A DNA stretch of 38,548 nucleotides from DASYHS01 sp035998295 (GTDB lineage: Bacteria; Pseudomonadota; Alphaproteobacteria; Azospirillales; Azospirillaceae): positions 1-38,548 of the forward strand of contig NZ_DASYHS010000051.1 of NCBI RefSeq assembly GCF_035998295.1, written 5' to 3'. Made by a program: the position numbers and the translations under genes. How positions within the stretch are numbered: the stretch's first letter is position 1; each line of letters begins with the position of its first letter. Below are positions 25,768 to 33,800 of the stretch, in pieces. The notes below the pieces were generated by a model. The model ran no database searches. It saw nothing but the letters and a program-made list of their open reading frames with translations, and was not told the origin of the DNA.

Positions 25768-26662
25768 GAGCCCGGCCGAGCGCCGGCGCCAGCGCTGGCT
25801 CGACTACCCCCTCCAGGGCGCGGCGCTGTGGGCGCTGCTTGCGCTGTTCGGCATGCTGCCGGTCGACCGGGCCTCGGCGCTGGGCGGCCGCATCGCGCGG
25901 CTGATCGGCCCGCGCCTGGGCGCGTCGCGCAAGGCGCTGCGCAACGTCGAGCGGGCGATGCCGGAGACCACCGGGGAAGAGCGCCGGCGCATCGTGGAAG
26001 GCATGTGGGACAATCTCGGCCGCGTCGCGGCGGAGTACCCGCATCTGGCACGGATCTCCGCGTCCGATGAGCGGGTGCAGGTGACCGGCGCCGAGAACCT
26101 CGCGCGGGCGACGCAGGGCCGTCCGGCGATCCTGTTCTCGGCCCATCTCGCGAACTGGGAGCTGCTGGCGCCGACCGCCGAGCGGATGGGCGTGCCGCTG
26201 ACGCTGGTCTATCGCCGGCCGAACAATCCCTTCGCGGCCCGCCTGATCGACCGGCTGCGCGGCGGCAGCCCGGACAGGCTGGTGCCGAAGGGGCGGCGGG
26301 GAGCCAAGGCCCTGGTCGATGCGCTGCGCCGGGGCGGCAGCATCGCGCTGCTCGTGGACCAGAAGCTCAACGACGGGGTGGCGGTGCCGTTCTTCGGCCG
26401 CGAGGCCATGACCGCGCCGGCGCCGGTCCAGTTCGCGCTGCGCTTCGGCGCCGCCCTCGTCCCGGTCCGCATGGAGCGCCTCGAGGGCGCCCGGTTCCGG
26501 ATCGATGTCCTGCCGCCGCTGGAGATGCCCGACAGCGGCGACCGGGACCGCGACGTGCTTTGCGCGCTGGCCCGGATCAACGCGCTGCTGGAGGCGTGGA
26601 TTCGCGAGCGGCCGGACCAATGGCTGTGGCTGCACCGGCGATGGAGCGATCGAAACGAATGA
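25757..26662 (+). CDS. Lipid A biosynthesis acyltransferase (LpxL/HtrB family)
   Basis: A 301-residue LpxL-like late acyltransferase that adds secondary acyl chains to Kdo-lipid A. The HX4D/E catalytic box is HLANWE (His130, Glu135) after AILFSA. VDQKLNDGVAVPFFGREAMT is the conserved middle segment and WLWLHRRW the usual family end. An N-terminal hydrophobic helix (about 18-36) anchors it. ATG 25757 lies inside the end of lpxK; no independent ribosome site is evident, so coupling is probable. The acyl chain length cannot be told. Confidence 0.92.
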   Translation: MARRSPAERRRQRWLDYPLQGAALWALLALFGMLPVDRASALGGRIARLIGPRLGASRKALRNVERAMPETTGEERRRIVEGMWDNLGRVAAEYPHLARISASDERVQVTGAENLARATQGRPAILFSAHLANWELLAPTAERMGVPLTLVYRRPNNPFAARLIDRLRGGSPDRLVPKGRRGAKALVDALRRGGSIALLVDQKLNDGVAVPFFGREAMTAPAPVQFALRFGAALVPVRMERLEGARFRIDVLPPLEMPDSGDRDRDVLCALARINALLEAWIRERPDQWLWLHRRWSDRNE

Positions 26663-27438
26663 GCACTCTCCCCGACCCGTCCCCCTTCACGCCGTCGGAG
26701 CTGTCGATCCGGGGCCGCATCCGGTACTTCCTGCAGATCCTCCGCTACCGCCGCCACCAGCACCACACCCGGCTCGTGCCCGCGCTGCGGCCGTTCCTGC
26801 CGCGCGACGGCATCGTCTTCGACGTCGGCTCGCATGCCGGGCAGTTCGCGAAGCTGTTCTCCGCGATGGTGCCGGACGGGCGGGTCCACGCGTTCGAGCC
26901 CGGAAGCTACGCCCGTTCGATCCTGTCCCGGGTGCTGCGCGCCAACTATCCCAACGTCACCGTCCATCCCTTCGGGCTGGGCGAGCGGGACGAGAGCCTC
27001 GTGCTGTCCATGCCGATCAAGCAGGGCGGCAGCTACGGCTTCGGCCTCAGCCACCTGGGCGCCGCCGCGGCGGCCGGCGGCCAGCGCCGCGAGACGGTGG
27101 AGATCCGCACGCTCGACCGCGTCGCGGCGCAAACGGGCATCGACCGGCTCGATTTCCTGAAGGCGGACATCGAGGGGTGGGAGCTGCGCATGCTGCATGG
27201 CGGGCGTGCCGGGATCGACCGCTTCCGGCCGGCCATCCTTCTGGAGGTGGCGCCCGCGTCCCTCGCCAGGGCCGGCGACACCGTCGACGGGCTGTGGGCG
27301 TTCATGACCGAGCGCCGCTACGTCCCGTTCTTCCTGTCGCAGGACGGCAGGACGTCGCGCGACGGCAGCATCGAAACCTCGGACGTGCTGTGGGTGCCGC
27401 GGGAGAAGACGGCGCTCGTCGCCGAAAATCCCATTTGA
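26659..27438 (+). CDS. FkbM family methyltransferase
   Basis: A 259-residue SAM methyltransferase. IVFDVGSHAGQFAKLFSAMV is motif I and VHAFEPGSYARSILSRVLRA the acidic strand, as in FkbM proteins. IDRLDFLKADIEGWELRMLHG is the hallmark FkbM KxDxEGxE region. FkbM enzymes usually O-methylate sugars or polyketides. ATG 26659 overlaps the acyltransferase stop (ATGA), so it is the last gene of the lipid A block and probably methylates a cell-surface sugar. That role is inferred from context. Its TGA stop is embedded in the -35 box of the following tRNA gene. Confidence 0.9.
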   Translation: MSTLPDPSPFTPSELSIRGRIRYFLQILRYRRHQHHTRLVPALRPFLPRDGIVFDVGSHAGQFAKLFSAMVPDGRVHAFEPGSYARSILSRVLRANYPNVTVHPFGLGERDESLVLSMPIKQGGSYGFGLSHLGAAAAAGGQRRETVEIRTLDRVAAQTGIDRLDFLKADIEGWELRMLHGGRAGIDRFRPAILLEVAPASLARAGDTVDGLWAFMTERRYVPFFLSQDGRTSRDGSIETSDVLWVPREKTALVAENPI

Positions 27439-27463
27439 CAATACCGGCCCCGGGACGCTATCA
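27435..27463 (+). promoter_or_regulatory. Promoter of tRNA-Leu
   Basis: TTGACA (27435-27440, perfect -35) and CTATCA (27458-27463) are 17 bp apart. Transcription would start near 27470, about 11 nt before the mature tRNA. The fkbM stop codon TGA (27436-27438) lies inside the -35 box. Confidence 0.75.
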
Positions 27464-27480
27464 AGCGGCCCGGCCGATGG

Positions 27481-27567
27481 GCCCAGGTGGCGGAATTGGT
27501 AGACGCGCAGGTTTCAGGTACCTGTGGCAGAAATGTCGTGGAAGTTCGAGTCTTCTCCTGGGCACCA
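27481..27567 (+). tRNA. tRNA-Leu (anticodon CAG), CCA encoded
   Basis: The 87-nt gene folds as a class II tRNA. The acceptor stem pairs GCCCAGG with CCTGGGC. The anticodon stem pairs CAGGT with ACCTG around the loop TTCAGGT, giving anticodon CAG for CUG codons. A long variable arm follows, as expected for Leu. The T loop is TTCGAGT. A discriminator A and CCA end the gene. CUG is by far the commonest Leu codon in this high-GC DNA. Confidence 0.96.
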
Positions 27568-27590
27568 CATCCTACCGGACGATTGACGTG

Positions 27591-27615
27591 AAGGCTGGCG
27601 AATGCCGGCCTTTTT
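27591..27615 (+). terminator. Intrinsic terminator after tRNA-Leu
   Basis: AAGGCTGGC (27591-27599) pairs with GCCGGCCTT (27604-27612) across a GAAT loop, with one G-T wobble, and the final T run extends to 27615. It lies 24 nt after the tRNA and ends 25 nt before the RluA gene. Confidence 0.8.
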
Positions 27616-27640
27616 CGTTTTCCACGCCGCGGGCGGGACC

Positions 27641-28315
27641 ATGACCCCGGACGAGCTGCGCGCCCGCATCCTGCACCGCGATCCCAACATCCTCGTGCTC
27701 GACAAGCCGGCGGGACTGCCCGTCCATGCCGGCCCGGCCGGGCGGCGGAGCCTGGAGGACCTGCTGGGCGCGCTCACCTTCGGCAACCGCGAGCCGCCGC
27801 GCCTCGCCCACCGCCTCGACACGGACACCAGCGGCTGCCTCGTGCTGGCGCGCCACCCGAAGGCGCTGAGCCGGCTCGGCCGGCTGTTCGCGACGGGATC
27901 GGTCGAGAAGACGTACTGGGCCGTGGTCGAAGGGGAGCCGCCGGCCGAAGAGGGCACGACCGACCTGCCGCTGTCCAAGCGCAGCGACCGGACGGGCTGG
28001 CGCATGGTGCCCGACCGCGCCGGCAAGCCGGCCGTCACGCAGTGGCGCGTGCTCGGCCGGGCGGACGGCCTGTCCTGGCTGGAGCTGCACCCGCGCACGG
28101 GCCGGACCCACCAGATCCGGGTCCACTGCGCCGCGAGCGGCTTCCCGATCCTGGGCGATCCCGTCTACGGCCGGCCCGGAGACGCGATGCTGCACCTGCA
28201 GGCGCGCGCCGTCCGCATCCCGGCCCTGTCCCCGTCGAGGCCGGAGGTGGCCGTCACCGCCCCGCCCCCGCCGCACATGGCCGCCCGCCTGCGGGCCTGC
28301 GGCTGGGCCGGCTGA
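27641..28315 (+). CDS. RluA-family 23S rRNA/tRNA pseudouridine synthase
   Basis: A 224-residue pseudouridine synthase. RLAHRLDTDTSGCLVLA holds the catalytic Asp60 in the HRLDxxTSG motif. NILVLDKPAGLPVHAG is the RluA-type N-terminal signature, and HPRTGRTHQIRVHCAASGFPILGD (split by position 145-168) the C-terminal one. No S4 domain is present and the length is close to RluA itself, which modifies 23S rRNA and some tRNAs. ATG 27641 was chosen over the upstream in-frame ATG 27602, which lies inside the tRNA terminator. The exact target uridine is unknown. Confidence 0.9.
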   Translation: MTPDELRARILHRDPNILVLDKPAGLPVHAGPAGRRSLEDLLGALTFGNREPPRLAHRLDTDTSGCLVLARHPKALSRLGRLFATGSVEKTYWAVVEGEPPAEEGTTDLPLSKRSDRTGWRMVPDRAGKPAVTQWRVLGRADGLSWLELHPRTGRTHQIRVHCAASGFPILGDPVYGRPGDAMLHLQARAVRIPALSPSRPEVAVTAPPPPHMAARLRACGWAG

Positions 28316-28339
28316 AACCTCACCTTCCCGACCACGCGC

Positions 28340-29998
28340 CTAGAACAGGTCGCCCTGCACCGGAGCCAGCGGCTTACTATGCTGGCGGCGCGAGGCGGGC
28401 CGCTCCGGTATCGGCTGCGCTACTGGTTTCGGGGCCGGTTGCGGGACCGGTGGTTGCGGGACCGGTGGTCGCAGAACCGGCGGCTCGGCGCCGGCTTCGC
28501 CGAGGACGGCGCCGACCTTGCCGTCGTGGAAGGCGATCGTCACCGCGCGGCCGGCCACCGCATCCTTCGCGGAGGTCAGGGGCCGGTTCTCGTCGCCGGT
28601 CACCAGCGCGAACCCGCGTTCGAGCACGCGCTGGAACGAGTAGCTCTCCATCAGGTTCGCGGCCGCGTCGAGGCGCTGGCGGGCGAAGGAGAGGCCGTTC
28701 AGATGCGCGCGGCCGAGCCGCAGGCCGAGATCGGCGAGCCGGCGCCCCCCCTCCTCCGCCTGCCGGCGCACGGGGACCGGCGTCAGGCGGCCCGAGACCC
28801 GGTCGAGGCGGCCGCGCTCGCGCGTCGTCACCTGGCGCAGCGCCATGCCCAGGGCCCTGCCCTCCGCCTCCAGGCGGGCGCGGCGGTCGGCCAGGATCTC
28901 GCGCGGGTGCCGGAGCTGGTGCGACAGTTCGCGGACCCGCTGGGAACGCCGCTCGACCGCCGCCGCGACGGCCAGGTCCAGCCGCTCGGCCCGGTCGTCC
29001 AGCCGCTGGGCGCAGCCCTCCAGCAGCGAGCGCGGGTCGCCGAGGCCGCGGGCGAGCCCGTCGACGCGGGTCCGCCGCTCCTCCACCAGCCGGGTCATGC
29101 AGCCGTACAGGCGGCGGCCGTCGTCCAGCACCTGGGCCAGCAGCTCGGAGCGCACCGGCACCGCCATCTCGGCCGCCGCGGTCGGCGTCGGCGCCCGGCG
29201 GTCGGAGGCGAAGTCGATCAAGGTGGTGTCGGTCTCGTGGCCGACCGCGGAGATCAGCGGGATCAGGCTCGCCGCCGCGGCCCGGACCACGACCTCCTCG
29301 TTGAAGGCCATCAGGTCCTCGAGGCTGCCGCCGCCGCGGGCCACGATCAGCAGGTCGGGGCGGGGGATCGGGCCGTCGGGGTCCAGGCCGTTGAAGCCGT
29401 CGATCGCGGCGGCGACCTGGGCCGCGGCCGCCTCGCCCTGGACTGCGACCGGCCACAGCAGGACGTGGCGGGGGAAGCGGTCGTCGAGCCGGTGCAGGAT
29501 GTCGCGGATCACCGCCCCCGTCGGCGAGGTGATGACGCCGACGACCCGCGGCAGGAAGGGCAGAGGCTTCTTGCGCTCGGGCGCGAACAGCCCCTCGGCG
29601 GCGAGGCGGCGCTTGCGCTCCTCCAGCATCTTCAGCAGCGCGCCCTCGCCCGCCAGCTCCATCGTCTCGATCACGAGCTGGTACTGGGAGCGGCCGGGAT
29701 AGGTGGTCAGCCGGCCGGTGCAGATCACCTCCAGCCCTTCCTCGGGCCGAATCGACAGGCGCGCGGCGGTCCCCTTCCAGCACACGGCCTCGATCACCGC
29801 CGTCTCGTCCTTGAGGCGGAGATAGACGTGGCCGGAGCCGTGGCGCTTGGGCTGCGATATCTCCCCGCGGACCCGGACGTAGCCGAACTCCTCCTCGATC
29901 GTGCGCTTGAGCTTGCGGCTCAGCTCGCCGACCGTGACTTCGGGCAGGTTGGTTCCGGTGCGCGGCGACGGCGCGGTCGAGGCGGTGTCTTGTGTCAT
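28340..29998 (-). CDS. xseA: Exodeoxyribonuclease VII large subunit
   Basis: XseA is the catalytic subunit of ExoVII, which degrades single-stranded DNA with XseB. The 552-residue protein has an N-terminal OB-fold (about 15-105, VRVRGEISQPKRHGSGHVYL), the nuclease core with PRVVGVITSPTGAVIRDIL and ISAVGHETDTTLIDFASDRR, a long charged helical region, and ESYSFQRVLERGFALVT near the C-terminus. A Pro-rich tail (PPVPQPPVPQPAPKP) makes it slightly longer than usual. I chose ATG 29998; a TTG at 30016 sits too close to the GAGGAGGGG motif. No xseB lies in the window. It is divergent from purD. Confidence 0.94.
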   Translation of the reverse strand: MTQDTASTAPSPRTGTNLPEVTVGELSRKLKRTIEEEFGYVRVRGEISQPKRHGSGHVYLRLKDETAVIEAVCWKGTAARLSIRPEEGLEVICTGRLTTYPGRSQYQLVIETMELAGEGALLKMLEERKRRLAAEGLFAPERKKPLPFLPRVVGVITSPTGAVIRDILHRLDDRFPRHVLLWPVAVQGEAAAAQVAAAIDGFNGLDPDGPIPRPDLLIVARGGGSLEDLMAFNEEVVVRAAAASLIPLISAVGHETDTTLIDFASDRRAPTPTAAAEMAVPVRSELLAQVLDDGRRLYGCMTRLVEERRTRVDGLARGLGDPRSLLEGCAQRLDDRAERLDLAVAAAVERRSQRVRELSHQLRHPREILADRRARLEAEGRALGMALRQVTTRERGRLDRVSGRLTPVPVRRQAEEGGRRLADLGLRLGRAHLNGLSFARQRLDAAANLMESYSFQRVLERGFALVTGDENRPLTSAKDAVAGRAVTIAFHDGKVGAVLGEAGAEPPVLRPPVPQPPVPQPAPKPVAQPIPERPASRRQHSKPLAPVQGDLF

Positions 29999-30058
29999 GG
30001 TGCGGTCATGATACAACCCCTCCTCGGGTCAGCAAGTCGTGAAGCCAAGGATGTCGAG

Positions 30059-31345
30059 ATGAAGGTACTCGTGATCGGGTCCGGTGGCCGGGAACACGCG
30101 CTGTGCTGGGCGATCGCGGCATCCCCGCTGTGCACCAAGCTCTACTGCGCGCCCGGCAACGCCGGCATCGCGAAGGAAGCGGAATGCGTGCCGGTCGAGG
30201 CGGACGACGTCGAGGGCATCGTCCGCCTCGCGCGCGAGCGCGCGGTCGACTTCGTCGTCGTCGGCCCGGAGAAGCCGCTGGTGCTCGGCCTCGTCGACCG
30301 GCTGGAGGAGGCCGGGATCAAGGCGTTCGGGCCGAGTGCTGCGGCGGCCGCGCTGGAGGGCTCCAAGGGGTTCATGAAGGATCTCTGCGCGCGCCACGGC
30401 GTCCCGACCGCCGCCTATGGCCGATTCGCCGACCGCGACTCCGCGCGGGCCTTCGTCGCCGCCCACGGCGTGCCGATCGTGATCAAGGCGGACGGGCTCG
30501 CGGCCGGCAAGGGCGTCGTGATCGCCCACACCCTCGACGAGGCCCATGCCGCGATCGACGACGCCATGGTCGCGCGGGCCTTCGGCGACGCCGGAAGCGA
30601 GCTCGTGATCGAGGAGTTCCTGACCGGCGAGGAGGCGAGTTTCTTCGCGCTCGTCGACGGCGCGCACGCGCTGCCGCTCGTCTCGTGCCAGGACCACAAG
30701 GCCGTCGGCGAGGGCGACACCGGCCCCAACACCGGCGGGATGGGCGCCTACTCGCCGCCCCCGGTGATGACACCGGCGCTGGAAGCCCGCGTGATGCGCG
30801 AGATCGTCGAGCCGGTGGTGCGCGGGATGGCGGCCGAGGGCCGGCCGTTCAAGGGCGTGCTGTTCGCGGGCCTGATGATCGTCGCCGGCCCCTCCGGGCC
30901 GGAGCCGAAGCTGATCGAGTTCAACGCCCGGTTCGGCGACCCGGAATGCCAGGTGCTGATGATGCGGATGATGTCGGACGTGCTGCCGGCGCTGGTGGCG
31001 GCGCGCGACGGCCAGCTCGCCAATTTCCAGCTCCGCTGGTACGACGAGACGGCGCTGTGCGTCGTGATGGCGTCCAAGGGCTATCCCGGCACCTATGCCA
31101 AGGGCACGGAGATCCAGGGCGTGGACGACGCCGCGGCGGTGCCCGACGTCACCGTGTTCCACGCGGGAACGACGCGCTCGGCGGACGGCCGCCTGCTCGC
31201 GGCCGGCGGGCGCGTGCTGGGCGTGACCGCGATCGCGCCGACCGTGCGCGAGGCGCAGACCCTCGCCTACGAGGCGGTCGACCGCATCGTCTGGCCGGAC
31301 GGCTTCTGCCGCCGGGATATCGGCTGGCGCGCCCTGGCGCGCTGA
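30059..31345 (+). CDS. purD: Phosphoribosylamine-glycine ligase (GAR synthetase)
   Basis: PurD makes glycinamide ribonucleotide in de novo purine synthesis. The 428-residue length is standard. MKVLVIGSGGREHALCWAI is the classic N-terminus, VIKADGLAAGKGVVIA and GDTGPNTGGMGAYSPPP belong to the ATP-grasp fold, and LIEFNARFGDPECQVLM is the metal and ATP site. ATG 30059 follows AAGGA. The 3' end lies in an 18-bp direct repeat (see 31328-31372). Confidence 0.97.
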   Translation: MKVLVIGSGGREHALCWAIAASPLCTKLYCAPGNAGIAKEAECVPVEADDVEGIVRLARERAVDFVVVGPEKPLVLGLVDRLEEAGIKAFGPSAAAAALEGSKGFMKDLCARHGVPTAAYGRFADRDSARAFVAAHGVPIVIKADGLAAGKGVVIAHTLDEAHAAIDDAMVARAFGDAGSELVIEEFLTGEEASFFALVDGAHALPLVSCQDHKAVGEGDTGPNTGGMGAYSPPPVMTPALEARVMREIVEPVVRGMAAEGRPFKGVLFAGLMIVAGPSGPEPKLIEFNARFGDPECQVLMMRMMSDVLPALVAARDGQLANFQLRWYDETALCVVMASKGYPGTYAKGTEIQGVDDAAAVPDVTVFHAGTTRSADGRLLAAGGRVLGVTAIAPTVREAQTLAYEAVDRIVWPDGFCRRDIGWRALAR

Positions 31346-31372
31346 AGGCCGGGTCGCGCCCTGGCGCGCTGA
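31328..31372. repeat. Direct repeat at the 3' end of purD
   Basis: An 18-bp sequence (CGCGCCCTGGCGCGCTGA) covers the last purD codons and stop at 31328-31345 and recurs exactly at 31355-31372, a 27-bp period. The next bases also match (AGGCCGG versus GGGCCGG). This looks like a small tandem duplication. Each copy holds a short GCGCC/GGCGC inverted repeat, but without a T-run. Confidence 0.85.
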
Positions 31373-31394
31373 GGGCCGGCGCGCTAAATCCGGT

Positions 31395-31904
31395 TCACTG
31401 CTCGGCGAGGCCGGTGTCGCCGAGGACGTCCCGCGCTTCGGCCAAGCGCTCCCTGCAGGTGTCGGCGTCGCCGGCCTCGTCGGCGGTGCGCGCCGCCATC
31501 AGCAGGCTCTCTGCGCGCAGCCGGTCGGCCGCCTGCTGCATCTCCCGTCCCTGAGCGGCGGACGGCGGCGCGCCGGTGGGCGACGGGGGTTCCGCCTGGA
31601 CGTCGGGGGTGGTCGGCATCGGGAAGCGGTCGGGATCCGGCGGCTCTATCACCGCCTCGTCGGCGGCGCCGCCCATGTCGGGCGGCGTCAGCACGCCGCC
31701 GGTCTGCGCGAGGCGGTCGGACAGCGTCGCGCCGCCCACGGCGGGGGCTTCGCCCTCCCCGACGGGGGTCTCGCCGGCCGCCGGGTCCGCGCGCAGGTCG
31801 TGCTCGACGGCCAGACGCTCGGCGGCATCGCCGCACGGCCCCGCGAGGGAGACCGCGGGCACGAGGGCGATGGTGGTGGCCAGGACGGCAAGGGCCTTGA
31901 TCAT
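31395..31904 (-). CDS. Hypothetical secreted protein
   Basis: A 169-residue protein of unknown function. The first 26 residues form a signal peptide (MIKALAVLATTIALVPAVSL then AGP). The mature part is rich in Pro, Ala, Glu and Asp through residue 115, which looks disordered, and ends in a helical segment with QAADRLRAESLLMAARTADE. Two cysteines (about 29 and 155) could pair. ATG 31904 has a good ribosome site (GCGGAGGAACG). The gene is on the opposite strand to purD and 64 nt upstream of azlD's end, reading in the same direction as the azl genes. I do not recognise a family. Confidence 0.7.
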   Translation of the reverse strand: MIKALAVLATTIALVPAVSLAGPCGDAAERLAVEHDLRADPAAGETPVGEGEAPAVGGATLSDRLAQTGGVLTPPDMGGAADEAVIEPPDPDRFPMPTTPDVQAEPPSPTGAPPSAAQGREMQQAADRLRAESLLMAARTADEAGDADTCRERLAEARDVLGDTGLAEQ

Positions 31905-31968
31905 CGTTCCTCCGCACATGCCGGAACAACATCAACAAGGCCTTCGGGGTCCGGGTTCCCGGCCGGCC

Positions 31969-32313
31969 TCAACCCAGGCCGAGGGCCCGCCCGCCCGCGA
32001 TCACCGCGACCCCGGCCGCCATCGCCGCGAAGGGGTTGCCGCTCGCCCGCATCGCGAGGACCGCGGCAAGGGCGGCGGGCAGGCCGATCCAGCCGGCCGC
32101 GACCACCGCGGGAGCCACGATGGCCAGCAGGACGGTGCCCGAAAGGCTCTTCAGCGCCCGCGCCCACGGCCCGCGGGACGGAAGGTATTCCGACAGCAGG
32201 AGACCGGAGCTGCGCAGGGCGTAGGTCACGACCGCCATGCCGAGGATGGTGGCGAGCGCCGCGGCCTCGACCGTCCACAATCCCTCAGGCGTCCACCCCT
32301 CAGGCGTCCACAT
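31969..32313 (-). CDS. azlD: AzlD family branched-chain amino acid exporter subunit
   Basis: A 114-residue membrane protein with about four hydrophobic helices. LATILGMAVVTYALRSSGLL is the AzlD signature with the conserved TYxxR. It pairs with AzlC to export branched-chain amino acids or their analogues. ATG 32313 has a strong ribosome site (GGAAGGAGG). The first 12 residues contain a 5-residue duplication (WTPEG twice) encoded by an exact 15-nt tandem repeat. It overlaps the end of azlC by 14 nt, so the subunits are coupled. Confidence 0.9.
   Translation of the reverse strand: MWTPEGWTPEGLWTVEAAALATILGMAVVTYALRSSGLLLSEYLPSRGPWARALKSLSGTVLLAIVAPAVVAAGWIGLPAALAAVLAMRASGNPFAAMAAGVAVIAGGRALGLG
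32282..32311. repeat. 15-nt tandem repeat at the azlC/azlD junction
   Basis: CCCTCAGGCGTCCAC occurs twice head to tail (32282-32296 and 32297-32311). On the coding strand it adds WTPEG to AzlD, and the second copy contains the azlC stop. It looks like slippage or a recent duplication and stays in frame. Confidence 0.85.
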
Positions 32314-33055
32314 CGTCCGCCTCCTTCCCGAAGGCGGCGACCAGCGCGCCGGCAAGCGCCCCGGCCAGGATGTACCACTTGCCGGGGACCAGGTGCCAGG
32401 TGGCGACGGCCACGGCCACCGTCACGATCCATGGCAGCAGGTCGCGCGAGGTGCTGCGCCAGAATCCCATCAGCAGGGAGATGAAGACGGCCGTGATGGC
32501 GAAGTCGAGCCCCAGGACCTCGGGTTCGGGCAGCCGGTTCCCGAAGACCAGCCCGACCGCCCCTCCGGCCAGCCAGAAGACCAGGATCGCCAGCCCGCCG
32601 CCGAGCAGGAACCCCGGCGTCCCGTAGCCCTTCTTCCGGGCGTCCATCGTGATCGCCCAGTTCTCGTCGGTGACGAGATGGATGCCGCCCAGCTTCTGGC
32701 CCAGGCCGCATCCCCGGAACACCGGGCGCAGCGACGCGCCGATCAGGAGGTAGCGCAGATTGACGACCGCGGTCGTCGCGACGATCGCCCCGATGGGGAC
32801 CGGGTCGGCCCACATGTCGACGACGATCAGCTGCGCGGCCCCGGCGATCACCAGCGTGCTCATGATCGACAGCTCCGCGAGCGAGATCCCCTTCGTCGCG
32901 GCGATCGCCCCCATCACGATGCCGTAGGCGGCGACCACCAGGGCCACCACCACGTTGGCGCGGAACCCCGCGGCGATGCTGGCCAGCGCATAGGGGCGGA
33001 CGGCGGGCGGGCCGCCCGTCTCCCCGGTTCCCTCGGCCGTATCCTCAACCATCAT
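32300..33055 (-). CDS. azlC: AzlC family branched-chain amino acid exporter large subunit
   Basis: A 251-residue inner-membrane protein. YALASIAAGFRANVVVALVV begins the conserved part, AAYGIVMGAIAATKGISLAE follows, and TTAVVNLRYLLIGASLRPVF is the AzlC signature, with HLVTDENWAITM after it. About seven to eight helices are expected. Starts are uncertain: ATG 33055 and the next codon (33052) follow an AGGGGGG run that is close to both, while 33091 and 33133 would extend the N-terminus. It overlaps azlD downstream. Confidence 0.9.
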   Translation of the reverse strand: MMVEDTAEGTGETGGPPAVRPYALASIAAGFRANVVVALVVAAYGIVMGAIAATKGISLAELSIMSTLVIAGAAQLIVVDMWADPVPIGAIVATTAVVNLRYLLIGASLRPVFRGCGLGQKLGGIHLVTDENWAITMDARKKGYGTPGFLLGGGLAILVFWLAGGAVGLVFGNRLPEPEVLGLDFAITAVFISLLMGFWRSTSRDLLPWIVTVAVAVATWHLVPGKWYILAGALAGALVAAFGKEADDVDA

Positions 33056-33198
33056 CCCCCCTGGCACTCTACGAGCGGACGGTCCCGACATATTGTTTCG
33101 GGAAACCGTATCATAGTTCGCCAGCGGGTCCATTTTATTCCAGCAAGGCGGGCGGACGCCCGAGGGTCGTCGGCCGCCGGCCCGCGCCTGCCGCCGTT

Positions 33199-33729
33199 TC
33201 AGAATTCCGGCAGCGCTTCGGGGCTGTGGGCCAGCAGCTCGACAAGGCGTTCCAGGATCCGCTCGATCCCGGTGCGGGTGGCGTCCAGCGCGTCGGCCAT
33301 GCGGTCGTCGATGCCGGCCTCGAACAGCATCTCGTCGAAGGTGCCCAGCACCTCGGTGAAGTTCTTCTGCTCGGCGACCAGCACGTCATGGGCGCCGATC
33401 GCCTGGGTGATCGCGACCGGCGGGTTCTCGAGGAAGGCGAGGCTGATGGTGGTGAAGGCGGCCAGGGCGCGCAGCTTCACCCGCACGACCCATTGGCCGA
33501 AGTCCTTCGGCGCTTCCGCGGCGACGCGGGGCACGCGCTCCTGGACCGAGAAGGTCAGGCCGACGATCTCGATATAGGTCGCGCGGACCTCCTTGTAGCG
33601 GGGAAAGGTCTCGGGCGGGGGGCCGCCGGCGCGCCGCTCCAGCGCCGCGACGTCGGCCGCGAGCTTGCGCGCCATCTCGAAGACGGTCCGCCCTTCCTTC
33701 GAAAGCCGGCGGTCCGGCCCCTCCGCCAT
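33199..33729 (-). CDS. Unknown 176-residue helical protein
   Basis: No recognised family. The protein looks all-helical and soluble: RRLSKEGRTVFEMARKLAAD near the N-terminus, a Pro-rich hinge (GGPPPETFPRYKE), a more hydrophobic middle (ALAAFTTISLAFLENPP, possibly a buried helix), and a C-terminal amphipathic region from DALDATRTGIERI to VELLAHS. It has no signal peptide. ATG 33729 has the ribosome site GGGAGGGACAG. It lies 71 nt after tadA on the same strand, so the two may share a transcript. Codon use matches neighbours, so it looks like a real conserved gene. Confidence 0.7.
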   Translation of the reverse strand: MAEGPDRRLSKEGRTVFEMARKLAADVAALERRAGGPPPETFPRYKEVRATYIEIVGLTFSVQERVPRVAAEAPKDFGQWVVRVKLRALAAFTTISLAFLENPPVAITQAIGAHDVLVAEQKNFTEVLGTFDEMLFEAGIDDRMADALDATRTGIERILERLVELLAHSPEALPEF

Positions 33730-33800
33730 CTGTCCCTCCCCCGTCGCGCCTCGCGCCGCCGGTAGAGGATAAACGCCCCGGCCGACGGGATAAAGCCGGT

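Noticed and set aside
29999..30016. TTG start for xseA at 30016
   Set aside because: The GAGGAGGGG motif touches the TTG, too close for normal initiation; ATG 29998 gives the usual N-terminus.
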